A stretch of DNA of 64,000 bases from NCBI GenBank assembly GCA_023333565.1, contig JAJKFH010003988.1, forward strand, positions 186,001 to 250,000, read 5' to 3'. The notes under the pieces were generated by a model that saw only the letters and a list, made by a program, of their open reading frames with translations, had not been told where the DNA came from and did no database searches. This document shows positions 61,001-63,796 of this stretch, piece by piece (the stretch's first letter is position 1; each line of letters starts with the position of its first letter). This DNA comes from Puffinus mauretanicus (lineage: Eukaryota; Chordata; Aves; Procellariiformes; Procellariidae). A program made the translations under genes and the position numbers.

Positions 61001-63796
61001 TCTCGAGGTAAATGTTTGCTCGCAAACACCAAGCATGCTACTTAATAAAGAATTTAAGTCTCAGTTTTACTTTTTTATTCCTTTTTCAGAATTTCGGTAT
61101 ATGGAATCCTAAGAGCTGTGTGTCTTTCCAAATCCGTGCCTCTCCTTACCTTGTGATTTCTCACGGAGGAGCCAGGCAGGGAGCTTCCAACAGCAGTGTG
61201 TATGCATTCATGCCTGGACGCCGGCTGTTGAAGGTAAATCTGTTTTACTTACAAAATCATAAAATAATGGGGTTGGAAAGGACCTCGGGAGGCCCTCTAG
61301 TCCAGCCATGTTTTAGAAAAAAGCACTCTGTGCTCAGCTAGTTTGTGACCCTAACGCTGCATGACTTCAATGACGTAAGTTTTTTCAGCTGGCTGTCTAC
61401 TGTGTTTTTATATTTATATTTTGGGGGTGGGGGAAAATGACCTGGGAAGTGAGAAAAGAAATTGTGGAGCAAGCAAGTCATAGAACATTTTCTGCAAAAT
61501 ATGTGATAAGTTATATTAATTTTGTAAATTAACTCCACATATACAGACATTTTTAAAATTATAAAATTACAAGTATGTAATTTTATATATTTTATATGTA
61601 GTTTTATATGTAACGTTGCAATTTTTAAAAATATGTGTATACATGTATAAACTTGTCACTTGAAGTGATTTCCAAACACCATTTTTGTCACATTTCCCTC
61701 ACAGATACAGACTCTCTCTATTCTGGATACCAGACATGTGAAACATTTTGCTGTGGATGAAGAAGACTATTTGGTTTTTGTGAGTCACACAACCAGTTCC
61801 AGTTCCATCCAGGTTAGAATACACTTGTCTTCCCTGGCTTTGATGTGGGTAGTTTGGTTAGTTTTGAGTTTGAGATATGAAGGGATAATAAAAAACCTGT
61901 AAGTATGTATTTCTGAAAAATTACTTACGTTTTTATTATGGATTTATAAGACTTATAATTCTAGACTTGTTTAAATGTAGCAATACTCTCTACATTAACA
62001 TATAATTTACATTTGGTTTGATTTTATTGCTAGTGTTATTTCTGTTTTGAAATCTAGCATCTTAAACACCTGTAAGAACAGAAATAGCTTCTGACCATAA
62101 ACCTATTCATCTGAAGAACAGGCACAGCTGCTGGCATTAAGGTAGTTACTTACGAGTGTGCTTCTACCTTAATGTGGGGTCCACCTTAGAAATGAGGAAT
62201 TCAGTTCACTATAAGTCTTCCCAGTTTTTCATCATGACAATTTCTCTTCTCTTGGTGCTAATTATGAATATATAATGAAAAAATATTTCATATTTCCACA
62301 GGTTTTCCAGTGGAATAAAGATATATTTGTGCTGCACCAACAACTTCCACTTTACAGAGCTCTGAACATAGCCTTGTTTCCTAGAGGAGGCATTATGTAC
62401 CTATTAGTTTCTTCGTCAAATACCAGCCAGAACATGCTCTTGTACCAGTGGTTGAATAATGAGTTTAGGAATCTTCATCAATTACCAGCAAAAGAAATAA
62501 AACATATGGAGGCCTGGATTTCTGGATCTGATGTCTATTTAGTTATTGCAAAAGGTATTTAGCAGAAGAGAAACACTGATGCTAAGTATATGCTGGCTTG
62601 TTTGGTAGCAAAGGCATTTGCAGTAAAGGAGTTTAGGTAGGGATTAAAGTATTACTGAGGAGTGACGATTCACTGATAGGCATTGTATCGAAGTAATCTC
62701 TGTTTTGTCCCTCAGAAAATAAAAGCATTGTGTTTGTTCTCAAATACTTATGAAACTAATGAATTATTTTCCCAAGAACAATAGGTAATAATAACTCTCA
62801 ATAGTTATTATAACAGCAACTCATCTAGCTGCTGGTTGCACTCTTTCTAAGTTTTTCTGAGCTTTGTGATATGCAAAGATCGTTGGTCAGCAAAGTACAT
62901 GTGTTTTTCATTCCAAATATGACATTTTAGGCATTGTTTTATGACTGTATCCCTATGCCTAGTGAAAAGTTTATGTTGCAGTCCATAGGTTTCTTTGCAA
63001 TTGGCTGTTGTGTTCTTCTATGTGAATATGTGCAGAAAAGCCCTTAAATTATGTCGGTGGATGAATCATCCAATGGAGATCAGTCATACTATGGAGTTAT
63101 GCACCAAGTAAAGAAGAAAATATGATAATTGGTCTCACTTCATAATTAAAGCTGCCAAACTCTGCCTTTTGAATGGCCACCAGCGTGCGATTTAACTAAC
63201 AGGCAGTAAAATAATGTGAGTTTTGTAATTTTTGCTCCTTTGTAGAATCTGGAAATTCTTCTGAAATTTTCATCTGGGAGACAGGGCAGTCTACCTTTAG
63301 ACACTTTCAGTCTCTTCCAGTCTGTGCTGTAAGAAACATCCATGTTTTCATGCCTCCTTCAGGTTTAGGTAAGACTTAAATGACAATATTTGTTCAAATC
63401 CTAGTTCATAACGCTGGAATTGCAGAAATATGTGTGTTCATTTTTTCCTATTATTTGTCAGACTTTAAAAGTTACTATAATCATTGTGCTACCAAGGGCA
63501 TTTCTGGCATTACAAGGAGAACTTTTAAATATATCACTGAATATTTCTTTCTTCTCCCCCTTGCTCAATGTAGTTCACATCCTCCTATCTGGTACGGACA
63601 CAACAGCACTGTATTCCTGGAACTCGGAAGGGAACCAGTTCTCTGTAATGCTGGAAGCCCCATATGCGGATCATATCACTTCAGCTACCGCAAGGTCTCT
63701 CAACTCCAGCAAGAGCTTGATTGCTCTGTCTGTAGAGTCCAGCTCCCAGATTTATGAGCTGACCACTATCTCCAACCAGTCAGACTTTATACCTAG
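716..63796 (+). CDS. ADGRV1: ADGRV1 internal coding region, 43 exons (partial gene)
   Basis: Spliced coding segment of the giant adhesion GPCR ADGRV1. All 43 exons have GT donors and AG acceptors, and phases agree at every junction, giving one open frame of 9,254 nt (about 3,084 codons). Domains in order: about 18 Calx-beta repeats marked by DDxPE-like and NDDPxG-like motifs, a laminin-G/pentraxin domain (about residues 815-1000), a cysteine-rich insert (about 1905-1960) and EAR/EPTP repeats (about 2750-3080). Known role of the family: the ectodomain forms extracellular links between stereocilia and at the photoreceptor periciliary membrane, working with usherin and whirlin. Both gene ends are outside the window. 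Nothing suggests a pseudogene. Exon-by-exon similarity to human ADGRV1, judged from memory, is strong throughout, so the identity is very secure; exact exon numbers in the full gene are not known from here. Confidence 0.97.
1154..1167. repeat. A14 tract
   Basis: Homopolymer of 14 A in intron 1. No flanking element recognised, so it is a simple repeat rather than a proven retroposon tail. Confidence 0.8.
2202..2215. repeat. A14 tract
   Basis: Homopolymer of 14 A in intron 1, preceded by a pyrimidine-rich stretch (about 2167-2200). Confidence 0.8.
4365..4541 (+). CDS. ADGRV1: ADGRV1 exon 2 of window: Calx-beta
   Basis: 59 codons, phase 0 to 0, acceptor TTTTTCTTACAG, donor GTAAGT. It completes the repeat begun in exon 1 with a proline-rich bend (IPLVPPVSPRL) and continues to LPIILSEPEDSAATV. 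The codon at 4380 is TTG, an internal Leu, not a start. Confidence 0.95.
4542..5585 (+). other. ADGRV1: Intron 2
   Basis: 1.0 kb non-coding, with an A19 tract at 4690-4708. Overlapping short open frames on both strands near 4865-5167 have no family resemblance. Nothing else seen. Confidence 0.75.
4690..4708. repeat. A19 tract
   Basis: The longest homopolymer in the window, in intron 2, probably polymorphic in length. Confidence 0.85.
5586..5809 (+). CDS. ADGRV1: ADGRV1 exon 3 of window: Calx-beta
   Basis: 224 nt, phase 0 to 2, acceptor TTTCATAG, donor GTATTG. It encodes HRDGTDGQASVFWSLKPSG and the canonical calcium-loop motif ADDIPEMNE. The split Arg codon AG|G is completed 8.8 kb away at 14581. 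Confidence 0.95.
5810..14580 (+). other. ADGRV1: Intron 3, largest intron (8.8 kb)
   Basis: Longest non-coding stretch in the window. It is mostly AT-rich with no exon I can place. A GC-rich patch at about 10260-11110 stands out from its surroundings and is listed separately. Short open frames, for example 6837-7154 and 10431-10865, match no family I know. No intact mobile element recognised. Confidence 0.75.
10260..11110. other. GC-rich patch inside intron 3
   Basis: Composition shifts sharply from AT-rich to GC-rich with many CpG, CCAGG and GGTCAGG-like words, then returns to AT-rich after about 11110. Both strands show chance open frames, the longest on the minus strand at 10431-10865. 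I recognise no protein or repeat family. It could be an old retroelement or LTR fragment, a GC-rich minisatellite remnant or a regulatory island. Confidence 0.5.
14581..14707 (+). CDS. ADGRV1: ADGRV1 exon 4 of window: Calx-beta linker
   Basis: 127 nt, phase 2 to 0, acceptor CCTTTGTCAG. It reads VSVENQILKYGF, then the inter-repeat motif LENDDPGGVFEFSP and RGPYSIK. The open frame extends upstream into the intron, but the phase-2 Arg codon and the acceptor fix the start here. Confidence 0.95.
14708..14795 (+). other. ADGRV1: Intron 4, 88 bp
   Basis: One of the two shortest introns in the window. GTAGCT donor, TTTTCTTTTTTACAG acceptor. Close to the practical minimum for vertebrate introns. Confidence 0.9.
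14796..14981 (+). CDS. ADGRV1: ADGRV1 exon 5 of window: Calx-beta
   Basis: 62 codons, phase 0 to 0. It encodes EGESVELQIVRSRGTL, the strand FLRYTVEPRDNNEFYG, FKPGEREIIITLL and MDGIPE. The intron cuts directly after the PE of the DDxPE motif, a position reused elsewhere in the gene. The downstream intron (939 bp) contains nothing recognised. Confidence 0.96.
15921..16101 (+). CDS. ADGRV1: ADGRV1 exon 6 of window: Calx-beta
   Basis: 181 nt, phase 0 to 1, acceptor CCCTCTTCTAG. It starts with LDE, completing the PE|LDE motif of exon 5, and contains LKNDDPHGVIQF. It ends in a split Ala codon G|CT. The next intron (592 bp) is purine-rich around 16200-16440 with no recognisable element. Confidence 0.95.
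16694..16857 (+). CDS. ADGRV1: ADGRV1 exon 7 of window: Calx-beta
   Basis: 164 nt, phase 1 to 0, acceptor TTGCATTTTTTAG. It encodes YRVVRNQGNYGNISVSW, FSKNITIYSLPDE. The 652-bp intron that follows contains only AT-rich sequence, including AATAAATAAATAA near 17210-17226. Confidence 0.95.
17510..17633 (+). CDS. ADGRV1: ADGRV1 exon 8 of window: Calx-beta
   Basis: 124 nt, phase 0 to 1. It begins VPEDLEVFIISLFNATGGA, completing the motif DE|VPE begun in exon 7, and ends in NDDPIYFA. The donor GTTAGA is weaker than most here. The exon starts with GTA directly after the acceptor CAG. The downstream intron is 368 bp with nothing notable. Confidence 0.94.
18002..18268 (+). CDS. ADGRV1: ADGRV1 exon 9 of window: complete Calx-beta core
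   Basis: 267 nt, phase 1 to 1, acceptor TGTATTTTCAG. It encodes nearly one whole repeat: EPLTVSVKEGNVANFTVLRNG, EGDFVPSG, NDDDIPETDE and FLLNSTG. The repeat has the consensus acidic calcium-binding motif. Confidence 0.95.
18886..18901. repeat. T16 tract
   Basis: Homopolymer of 16 T directly followed by seven or more A, giving a T/A palindromic block. Confidence 0.8.
19435..19620. other. CpG-dense patch in intron 9
   Basis: About ten CpG dinucleotides in 190 bases (for example GATCTCGAACTG, GGTCACGCG, CAGTCGGTGCGACC), against a CpG-poor intron. No open frame or known repeat recognised. It could be a retroelement remnant or a regulatory element. Confidence 0.45.
20740..20866 (+). CDS. ADGRV1: ADGRV1 exon 10 of window: Calx-beta linker
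   Basis: 127 nt, phase 1 to 2. Split Gly G|GG, then DTVIFKAGVATV, IIEANDDPNGIFSLE and VEEGKINNF. It ends in TT|G (Leu), where human ADGRV1, as I recall, has Trp. The acceptor CTCTTTTTAG is good. Confidence 0.94.
20867..22893 (+). other. ADGRV1: Intron 10
   Basis: 2.0 kb of AT-rich non-coding DNA. No repeats, exons or RNA genes recognised. Confidence 0.75.
22894..23111 (+). CDS. ADGRV1: ADGRV1 exon 11 of window: Calx-beta
   Basis: 218 nt, phase 2 to 1. It encodes VLRHRGHFGNVSLTWQLF, EFYETYGTLCFMDGEG, the motif SDRIPEFNE and KLVNAS. The acidic pair of the DDxPE motif is replaced by DR, so calcium binding by this repeat may be weaker. Confidence 0.95.
23112..24250 (+). other. ADGRV1: Intron 11
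   Basis: 1.1 kb, AT-rich. The open frames near 23347 and 23668 have no recognised homology. Nothing else seen. Confidence 0.75.
24251..24994 (+). CDS. ADGRV1: ADGRV1 exon 12 of window: Calx-beta half plus laminin-G/pentraxin domain
   Basis: 744 nt, phase 1 to 1. It opens with GGSPGPGGQLSET, NDDPFGVFVIDPE and the first half of a Calx-beta repeat (FGVVRLGWEIL). That repeat is then interrupted by a LamG/pentraxin-like domain, from about HHSGTDALYFSG through VTNFTFSAWLIPN, YYGVKIQTN, WLHLLITLDE and IEFYMDGIPV. In the family this domain is a beta sandwich in the ectodomain; its ligand is not established. Split Gly G|GT joins exon 13. Confidence 0.96.
25291..25382 (+). repeat. Diverged direct repeat, copy 1 (intron 12)
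   Basis: GCAATTAATAATT, then GAGAAAGGA, CTGAAACAAAATGCAACAATG and TTTTGTT recur in the same order 740 bp downstream. Local duplication or two copies of an unnamed old repeat. Confidence 0.55.
26032..26142 (+). repeat. Diverged direct repeat, copy 2 (intron 12)
   Basis: Contains GCAATTAATAATT, GAGAAAGGATTTTTTT, GAAATGCAATAATG and TTTTGTTGCTAG in the same order as copy 1, with small insertions. Confidence 0.55.
27072..27445 (+). CDS. ADGRV1: ADGRV1 exon 13 of window: end of laminin-G, second half of Calx-beta
   Basis: 374 nt, phase 1 to 0. It begins with the last LamG strands (IVRIGAGISG, GLMQDVRLYERKL, EIYELHA) and returns to Calx-beta with SGYLEYRQGETNKSFIV, an unusually acidic KDDKEEEGEE in place of DDxPE, and KSDNANGLFGF in place of NDDPxG. 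It ends GACIPE. Confidence 0.96.
27446..29229 (+). other. ADGRV1: Intron 13
   Basis: 1.8 kb, AT-rich, with a C10 run at 27652-27661. No other feature recognised. Confidence 0.75.
27652..27661. repeat. C10 tract
   Basis: Ten consecutive C in an AT-rich intron; a likely sequencing-difficult site. Confidence 0.7.
29230..29406 (+). CDS. ADGRV1: ADGRV1 exon 14 of window: Calx-beta
   Basis: 59 codons, phase 0 to 0, acceptor TTTCTTCCAG. It encodes DEGSTISCVVERTRGALD, TDFSNSTGTITFLPWQRSE. It joins the LN-IDDDIPELNE part of the repeat in exon 15. Confidence 0.96.
29407..31139 (+). other. ADGRV1: Intron 14
   Basis: 1.7 kb. TA/TG-rich stretch at about 29636-29700 (ATATATGTATATATAG, TATATGTATGTGTATAC). 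Otherwise nothing recognised. Confidence 0.75.
31140..31320 (+). CDS. ADGRV1: ADGRV1 exon 15 of window: Calx-beta
   Basis: 181 nt, phase 0 to 1. It encodes VLNLHVIDDDIPELNEYF, GDGKLGSTPTSGASIDPEK and ASDHPYG. The Ser/Thr-Pro loop and the SDHPYG motif, in place of NDDPYG, are also in the human protein as remembered. The next intron is 622 bp with nothing notable. Confidence 0.96.
31943..32145 (+). CDS. ADGRV1: ADGRV1 exon 16 of window: Calx-beta
   Basis: 203 nt, phase 1 to 0. Split Gly G|GT, then LLQFSVGPPPQPGDEM, HITIKEEVGLVRLLVVRAQG, LLGTVLVEYRTVPLTAFSP and KDYQ. The intron after it (643 bp) contains only AT-rich sequence. Confidence 0.95.
32789..32918 (+). CDS. ADGRV1: ADGRV1 exon 17 of window: Calx-beta
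   Basis: 130 nt, phase 0 to 1, acceptor CATATTGCAG. It encodes VVGTLEFQAGERYKYIIVN, the motif TDNSIPELEK and KVELLNPEGG. Asn-Ser replaces the usual acidic pair of DDxPE. Confidence 0.95.
32919..34415 (+). other. ADGRV1: Intron 17
   Basis: 1.5 kb with a T17 tract at 34046-34062 and a TA/TG microsatellite-like tract (34366-34405) just ahead of the exon 18 acceptor. The acceptor therefore has no strong pyrimidine run. Confidence 0.75.
34366..34405. repeat. TA/TG-rich simple repeat
   Basis: Interrupted TATATG/TGTATA units that end about 10 bases before the exon 18 acceptor; length variation here could affect splicing. Confidence 0.65.
34416..34496 (+). CDS. ADGRV1: ADGRV1 exon 18 of window: Gly/Ser/Asp linker
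   Basis: 81 nt, phase 1 to 1. It reads VAELFRNDGSGSGDGNMDFF, then LPTVHQH. It is a flexible loop between Calx-beta strands. The acceptor (CATCTTAAAG) is weak, but the protein aligns with remembered human VAELF and GSGSGDG. The exon is small and symmetric, so skipping would keep the frame. Confidence 0.93.
34497..35812 (+). other. ADGRV1: Intron 18
   Basis: 1.3 kb of AT-rich DNA. Open frames on both strands near 35054-35664 match nothing recognised. Confidence 0.75.
35813..35952 (+). CDS. ADGRV1: ADGRV1 exon 19 of window: Calx-beta
   Basis: 140 nt, phase 1 to 0. It encodes ASLGTASHIFVTIEASDDAHG, then VFEFSTESLSVNGTEPEDG. The acceptor CACTTAACAG and the donor GTTAGA are both modest. The 428-bp downstream intron holds nothing notable. 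Confidence 0.94.
36381..36990 (+). CDS. ADGRV1: ADGRV1 exon 20 of window: two Calx-beta repeats in one exon
   Basis: 610 nt, phase 0 to 1, one of the three longest exons. First repeat: VVRTHGALSQVTLHWI, VTFDVGQTRANITVQ, SPDEVPELDK. Linker: LANDDPYGVFIFSE. Second repeat: LGTVMVTYRTIG, a long loop with FLPSDVVRAIEGKDYIP, then LDDDDPERSESVF. Neighbouring repeats are split over two or three exons, so introns were probably lost here or never gained. Confidence 0.97.
36991..37952 (+). other. ADGRV1: Intron 20
   Basis: 0.96 kb of unremarkable AT-rich DNA. No exon or repeat recognised. Confidence 0.75.
37953..38168 (+). CDS. ADGRV1: ADGRV1 exon 21 of window: Calx-beta, first half
   Basis: 216 nt, phase 1 to 1. 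It encodes NSPRLGLVGETIAHVIIN, NDDAFGTLQLS, VGPIINVTRTGG and ADVSVKFKAMPITATAG. Split Gly G|GC joins exon 22, which has the same length and phase. Confidence 0.96.
38169..39383 (+). other. ADGRV1: Intron 21
   Basis: 1.2 kb with an exact 36-bp direct repeat (38866-38901 and 38962-38997). No other feature recognised. Confidence 0.8.
38866..38997 (+). repeat. Exact 36-bp direct repeat, period 96 bp
   Basis: GCTAGATTGATGTCAGAACT and the 16 bases after it (ending TTTCTGA) occur at 38866-38901 and again, without mismatch, at 38962-38997. Perfect identity suggests a recent local duplication, possibly by replication slippage or template switching. Confidence 0.9.
39384..39599 (+). CDS. ADGRV1: ADGRV1 exon 22 of window: Calx-beta, second half
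   Basis: 216 nt, phase 1 to 1. It encodes EDYSVASSDVVLLEGETSKA, NDINPEVEESFYVQLLN and TIEASDDPFGSFG. The acidic pair of DDxPE is replaced by DI-N. Together with exon 21 it makes one repeat plus a linker. Confidence 0.96.
39600..40772 (+). other. ADGRV1: Intron 22
   Basis: 1.2 kb, AT-rich, nothing recognised. The exon 23 acceptor has a second AG 8 bases downstream (40779-40780) that would shift the frame. Confidence 0.75.
40773..41017 (+). CDS. ADGRV1: ADGRV1 exon 23 of window: Calx-beta
   Basis: 245 nt, phase 1 to 0. It encodes FQITEFTVEEPELGS, NAGTLGNVTVEWVATVNG, GNVTFAPGEAVQMLLLEI and ADDVPEIEE. The first acceptor (TGTACTTCAG) preserves the frame and the FQIT residues. Confidence 0.96.
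41212..41393 (+). CDS. ADGRV1: ADGRV1 exon 24 of window: Calx-beta linker and start of next repeat
   Basis: 182 nt, phase 0 to 2, after a 194-bp intron. It reads IVHVELTQASNGGAIGLDG, IPANDNPYGTVFF, YRIQEPLERN and NITVRR. Asn replaces the second Asp of NDDPYG. The acceptor TTTTTGAG is unusual but follows a long T-rich tract. The donor GTTTGT is weak. There is no ATG, so a start-based search would miss it. Confidence 0.94.
41394..42123 (+). other. ADGRV1: Intron 24
   Basis: 730 bp, nothing recognised. Confidence 0.75.
42124..42932 (+). CDS. ADGRV1: ADGRV1 exon 25 of window: Calx-beta with cysteine-rich PAN/Apple-like insert
   Basis: 809 nt, phase 2 to 1, the longest exon. After FGQLQIFYSTSETDVVALA the repeat is interrupted by about 80 residues with five Cys codons (42218, 42305, 42317, 42335, 42377). 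The spacing C-x3-C-x5-C-x13-C and the words CATRCLKEQACSAFTF and LCLWL resemble a minimal PAN/Apple fold. Calx-beta resumes at GSDYESVTRQWALMREGEE, LPDSLPELDE. A further linker, NGDAFGVFKI, and most of another repeat follow (GQVTVEWRVVGGTATPHLDF). The PAN assignment is inference. Confidence 0.96.
42933..44287 (+). other. ADGRV1: Intron 25
   Basis: 1.36 kb, AT-rich, nothing recognised. The open frame of exon 25 runs on into this intron to about 43090 without biological meaning. Confidence 0.8.
44288..44497 (+). CDS. ADGRV1: ADGRV1 exon 26 of window: Calx-beta
   Basis: 210 nt, phase 1 to 1. Split Gly G|GG, then ETTKMVTLTILDDPEPEDNE, SIIISLVHTEGGSRILPS, LASDNVAGIISF and VIGREG. It is symmetric, and both phases match exons 21 and 22. 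Confidence 0.96.
44498..48489 (+). other. ADGRV1: Intron 26 (4.0 kb)
   Basis: Second-longest intron. Very AT-rich between 46.8 and 48.0 kb, with a tandem AT duplication at 47629-47707. Open frames near 44940-45203 and 45404-45670 have no recognised homology. No mobile element identified. Confidence 0.75.
47629..47707 (+). repeat. Two 33-bp AT-only-like tandem copies, period 46 bp
   Basis: AATATTTAATATTATATAAA starts at 47629 and again at 47675, each followed by a near-identical TATAAATTTT tail. Low complexity, so it may have arisen by slippage. Confidence 0.7.
48490..48620 (+). CDS. ADGRV1: ADGRV1 exon 27 of window: Calx-beta
   Basis: 131 nt, phase 1 to 0, acceptor TTTGTTCCTAG. It encodes EQLQFHIVRTAPGLGNVTVE, WKIVGHN and SGILFFPE. 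The 260-bp downstream intron is AT-rich. Confidence 0.95.
48881..48980 (+). CDS. ADGRV1: ADGRV1 exon 28 of window: Calx-beta
   Basis: 100 nt, phase 0 to 1. It encodes ETLNTTLFVHLLDDHIPEEK, EEYQIILYNIKTEG. The acceptor (CAATAAAATAAATAG) lacks a pyrimidine tract, so recognition may depend on exonic or branch-site signals. Skipping would break the frame. Confidence 0.94.
48981..50037 (+). other. ADGRV1: Intron 28
   Basis: 1.06 kb. Interrupted TG/TA microsatellite at 49141-49191; otherwise nothing recognised. Confidence 0.8.
49141..49191. repeat. TG/TA microsatellite
   Basis: TGTGTGTGTGTATATATATATG followed by mixed TATG/TATC/TATA units. Probably length-polymorphic. Confidence 0.85.
50038..50217 (+). 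CDS. ADGRV1: ADGRV1 exon 29 of window: Calx-beta linker
   Basis: 180 nt, phase 1 to 1. It encodes ISSSGAAVLDSQGYEAVLTV, EASDEPHGVLNF and NKTVQLFINREFGSLG. Donor GTTTGT is weak. Glu replaces the second Asp of the DDPHG motif. Confidence 0.95.
50218..51760 (+). other. ADGRV1: Intron 29
   Basis: 1.5 kb, AT-rich, nothing recognised. The exon 30 acceptor is preceded by a T-run and AATTAAACAG. Confidence 0.75.
51761..51924 (+). CDS. ADGRV1: ADGRV1 exon 30 of window: Calx-beta
   Basis: 164 nt, phase 1 to 0. It encodes TINVTYATVPGLLTLSNQTE, a long polar loop, ESGTDYIAVSGSLILEEGE and VNITILE. The downstream intron is 563 bp with nothing notable. Confidence 0.95.
52488..52581 (+). CDS. ADGRV1: ADGRV1 exon 31 of window: Calx-beta
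   Basis: 94 nt, phase 0 to 1, acceptor TTGTGTTTTGCAG. It begins DDVPEVQEFFLVNLTSVEL and ends HSTSSLPKL. The open frame extends on both sides, but the conserved E|DDVPE junction fixes the start. Confidence 0.95.
52582..55285 (+). other. ADGRV1: Intron 31
   Basis: 2.7 kb. A purine-rich segment at about 53935-54135 (many GGAAGG and GAAAAAGG words) is the only compositional feature. No repeat family or exon recognised. Confidence 0.75.
55286..55364 (+). CDS. ADGRV1: ADGRV1 exon 32 of window: Calx-beta linker
   Basis: 79 nt, phase 1 to 2, the shortest exon. It encodes DVEGLASQIIIDANDGVSG and VIGWEST. DGVSG replaces DDPxG. Split Asn AA|T. No internal ATG. The exon is supported by the DANDG motif, the strong GTAAGT donor and both flanking phases. 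The next intron is 646 bp with nothing notable. Confidence 0.93.
56011..56149 (+). CDS. ADGRV1: ADGRV1 exon 33 of window: Calx-beta
   Basis: 139 nt, phase 2 to 0, acceptor TTTTGTTTTAG. It encodes FEVNESHGNLTIMAYRKRG, YGNVSVFFYAQNLEAQLGLD and FSVTSR. No internal methionine start is needed or expected. Confidence 0.94.
56150..56672 (+). other. ADGRV1: Intron 33
   Basis: 523 bp that includes copy 1 of a 64-67-bp repeat whose partner is in intron 35. Confidence 0.8.
56337..56400 (+). repeat. Dispersed repeat pair, copy 1
   Basis: TACTGAAGATTTTTTTAAAT starts a 64-bp sequence ending CACCTATCTCAAATACAAT that recurs at 58161-58227 with a 3-base insertion and one or two substitutions. Flanks differ, so only this block is shared. 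Confidence 0.9.
56673..56814 (+). CDS. ADGRV1: ADGRV1 exon 34 of window: Calx-beta
   Basis: 142 nt, phase 0 to 1. It encodes TLFFADGERNKSVVVTIF, DDDIPEGDEKFQLILTNPS and GLELGESTT. The repeat has a full consensus acidic DDDIPEGDE motif. The intron after it is 430 bp and AT-rich. Confidence 0.95.
57245..57507 (+). CDS. ADGRV1: ADGRV1 exon 35 of window: Calx-beta
   Basis: 263 nt, phase 1 to 0. It encodes ATITILANDDGHGVLSFNNS, FFLREQTALHLMESVAVL, IFGTVTVQYLVSEINSS and GYIVLEEGVRFK. The acceptor TTTCTCAAAAG is purine-containing, but frame and family residues support it. Confidence 0.95.
58084..58104. repeat. TTTTA simple repeat
   Basis: About four units of TTTTA within a T-rich run, 57 bp upstream of repeat copy 2. 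Confidence 0.75.
58161..58227 (+). repeat. Dispersed repeat pair, copy 2
   Basis: 67-bp block almost identical to 56337-56400 in the same orientation, 1.8 kb away and across exons 34 and 35. Confidence 0.9.
59102..59277 (+). CDS. ADGRV1: ADGRV1 exon 36 of window: Calx-beta
   Basis: 176 nt, phase 0 to 2, acceptor TTTTCTTGTCAG. It encodes TLHISAILDEEPEMDEHF, VTLFNPTGGARLG and VLQNQAPLGLFSIYPV. QNQAPLG replaces the NDDPxG linker. Split Arg AG|G. Downstream intron 683 bp, nothing recognised. Confidence 0.95.
59961..60085 (+). CDS. ADGRV1: ADGRV1 exon 37 of window: first half of a Calx-beta repeat before the EAR domain
   Basis: 125 nt, phase 2 to 1. It encodes DFLIIEEANTTVYLKVSRSN and LNVSVSVEWETLSDTAFG, that is, Calx-beta up to the W-E strand. 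The second half of the repeat is not here. In the family it follows the EAR repeats, past the window edge. Donor GTACGT. The next intron is 755 bp. Confidence 0.95.
60841..61007 (+). CDS. ADGRV1: ADGRV1 exon 38 of window: EAR/EPTP repeat start
   Basis: 167 nt, phase 1 to 0, acceptor TATATTGCAG. It encodes SVLQSFVEESSSSWCFFTSG, EILYGVLLR and VYQWKGVFVPLE. The xYxWxG signature marks an EAR blade. EAR repeats, also in LGI proteins, are predicted to fold as a beta propeller for protein interaction. Confidence 0.95.
61008..61089 (+). other. ADGRV1: Intron 38, 82 bp
   Basis: Shortest intron in the window. GTAAAT donor and TTATTCCTTTTTCAG acceptor. The reading frame stays partly open across it, so retention can look coding in one frame, but the retained sequence is not family-like. 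Confidence 0.9.
61090..61233 (+). CDS. ADGRV1: ADGRV1 exon 39 of window: EAR repeats
   Basis: 48 codons, phase 0 to 0. It encodes NFGIWNPKSCVSFQIRAS, PYLVISHGGARQGASNSSVY and MPGRRLLK, spanning the end of EAR blade 1 and blade 2. PYLVISH is the strand usually read as LAVA in this repeat family. Confidence 0.95.
61255..61345 (-). mobile_element. CR1-like LINE 3'-end fragment, antisense
   Basis: Directly after exon 39: AATCATAAAATAATGGGGTT, GGAAAGGACCTCGGGAGGCC and CTCTAGTCCAGCC match the reverse complement of the CR1 3' end (normally ATCATAGAAT...GGGTTGGAAGGGACC...CATCTAGTCCA). About 60 bases are clear, and similarity then fades. It is the only mobile element I can name in the window and the main sauropsid marker. 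Confidence 0.85.
61705..61812 (+). CDS. ADGRV1: ADGRV1 exon 40 of window: EAR repeat
   Basis: 36 codons, phase 0 to 0, acceptor CCCTCACAG. It encodes IQTLSILDTRHVKHFAVDE, EDYLVFVSHTTSSSSIQ. Donor GTTAGA. Flanking introns are 471 bp (containing the CR1 fragment) and 489 bp (nothing recognised). Confidence 0.94.
62302..62554 (+). CDS. ADGRV1: ADGRV1 exon 41 of window: EAR repeats
   Basis: 253 nt, phase 0 to 1, acceptor TATTTCCACAG. Two blade signatures, VFQWNKDIFVLHQQLP and LYQWLNNEFRNLHQLPA, plus IALFPRGGIMYLLVSSS and SGSDVYLVIAK. Confidence 0.96.
62555..63245 (+). other. ADGRV1: Intron 41
   Basis: 691 bp, AT-rich, nothing recognised. Confidence 0.75.
63246..63368 (+). CDS. ADGRV1: ADGRV1 exon 42 of window: EAR repeat
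   Basis: 123 nt, phase 1 to 1. It encodes ESGNSSEIFIWETGQSTFRH, FQSLPVCAVRNIHVFMPPSG. Small and symmetric; its loss would remove most of one propeller blade but keep the frame. The following intron is 205 bp. Confidence 0.95.
63574..63796 (+). CDS. ADGRV1: ADGRV1 exon 43 of window: last EAR repeats in view
   Basis: 223 nt, phase 1 to 2, acceptor TGCTCAATGTAG. It encodes VHILLSGTDTTALYSWNSEG, NQFSVMLEAPYADHITSA, SLNSSKSLIALSVESSSQIY and NQSDFIP. The donor at 63797 (GTAGGT) leaves AG for a Ser or Arg codon. An overlapping GT four bases on is weaker and would change the frame. Confidence 0.95.

Noticed and set aside
61012..61341. Continuous open frame across exon 39 and its flanks
   Set aside because: It reads through an intron on the left and the CR1 fragment on the right; only 61090-61233 has family residues and splice sites.
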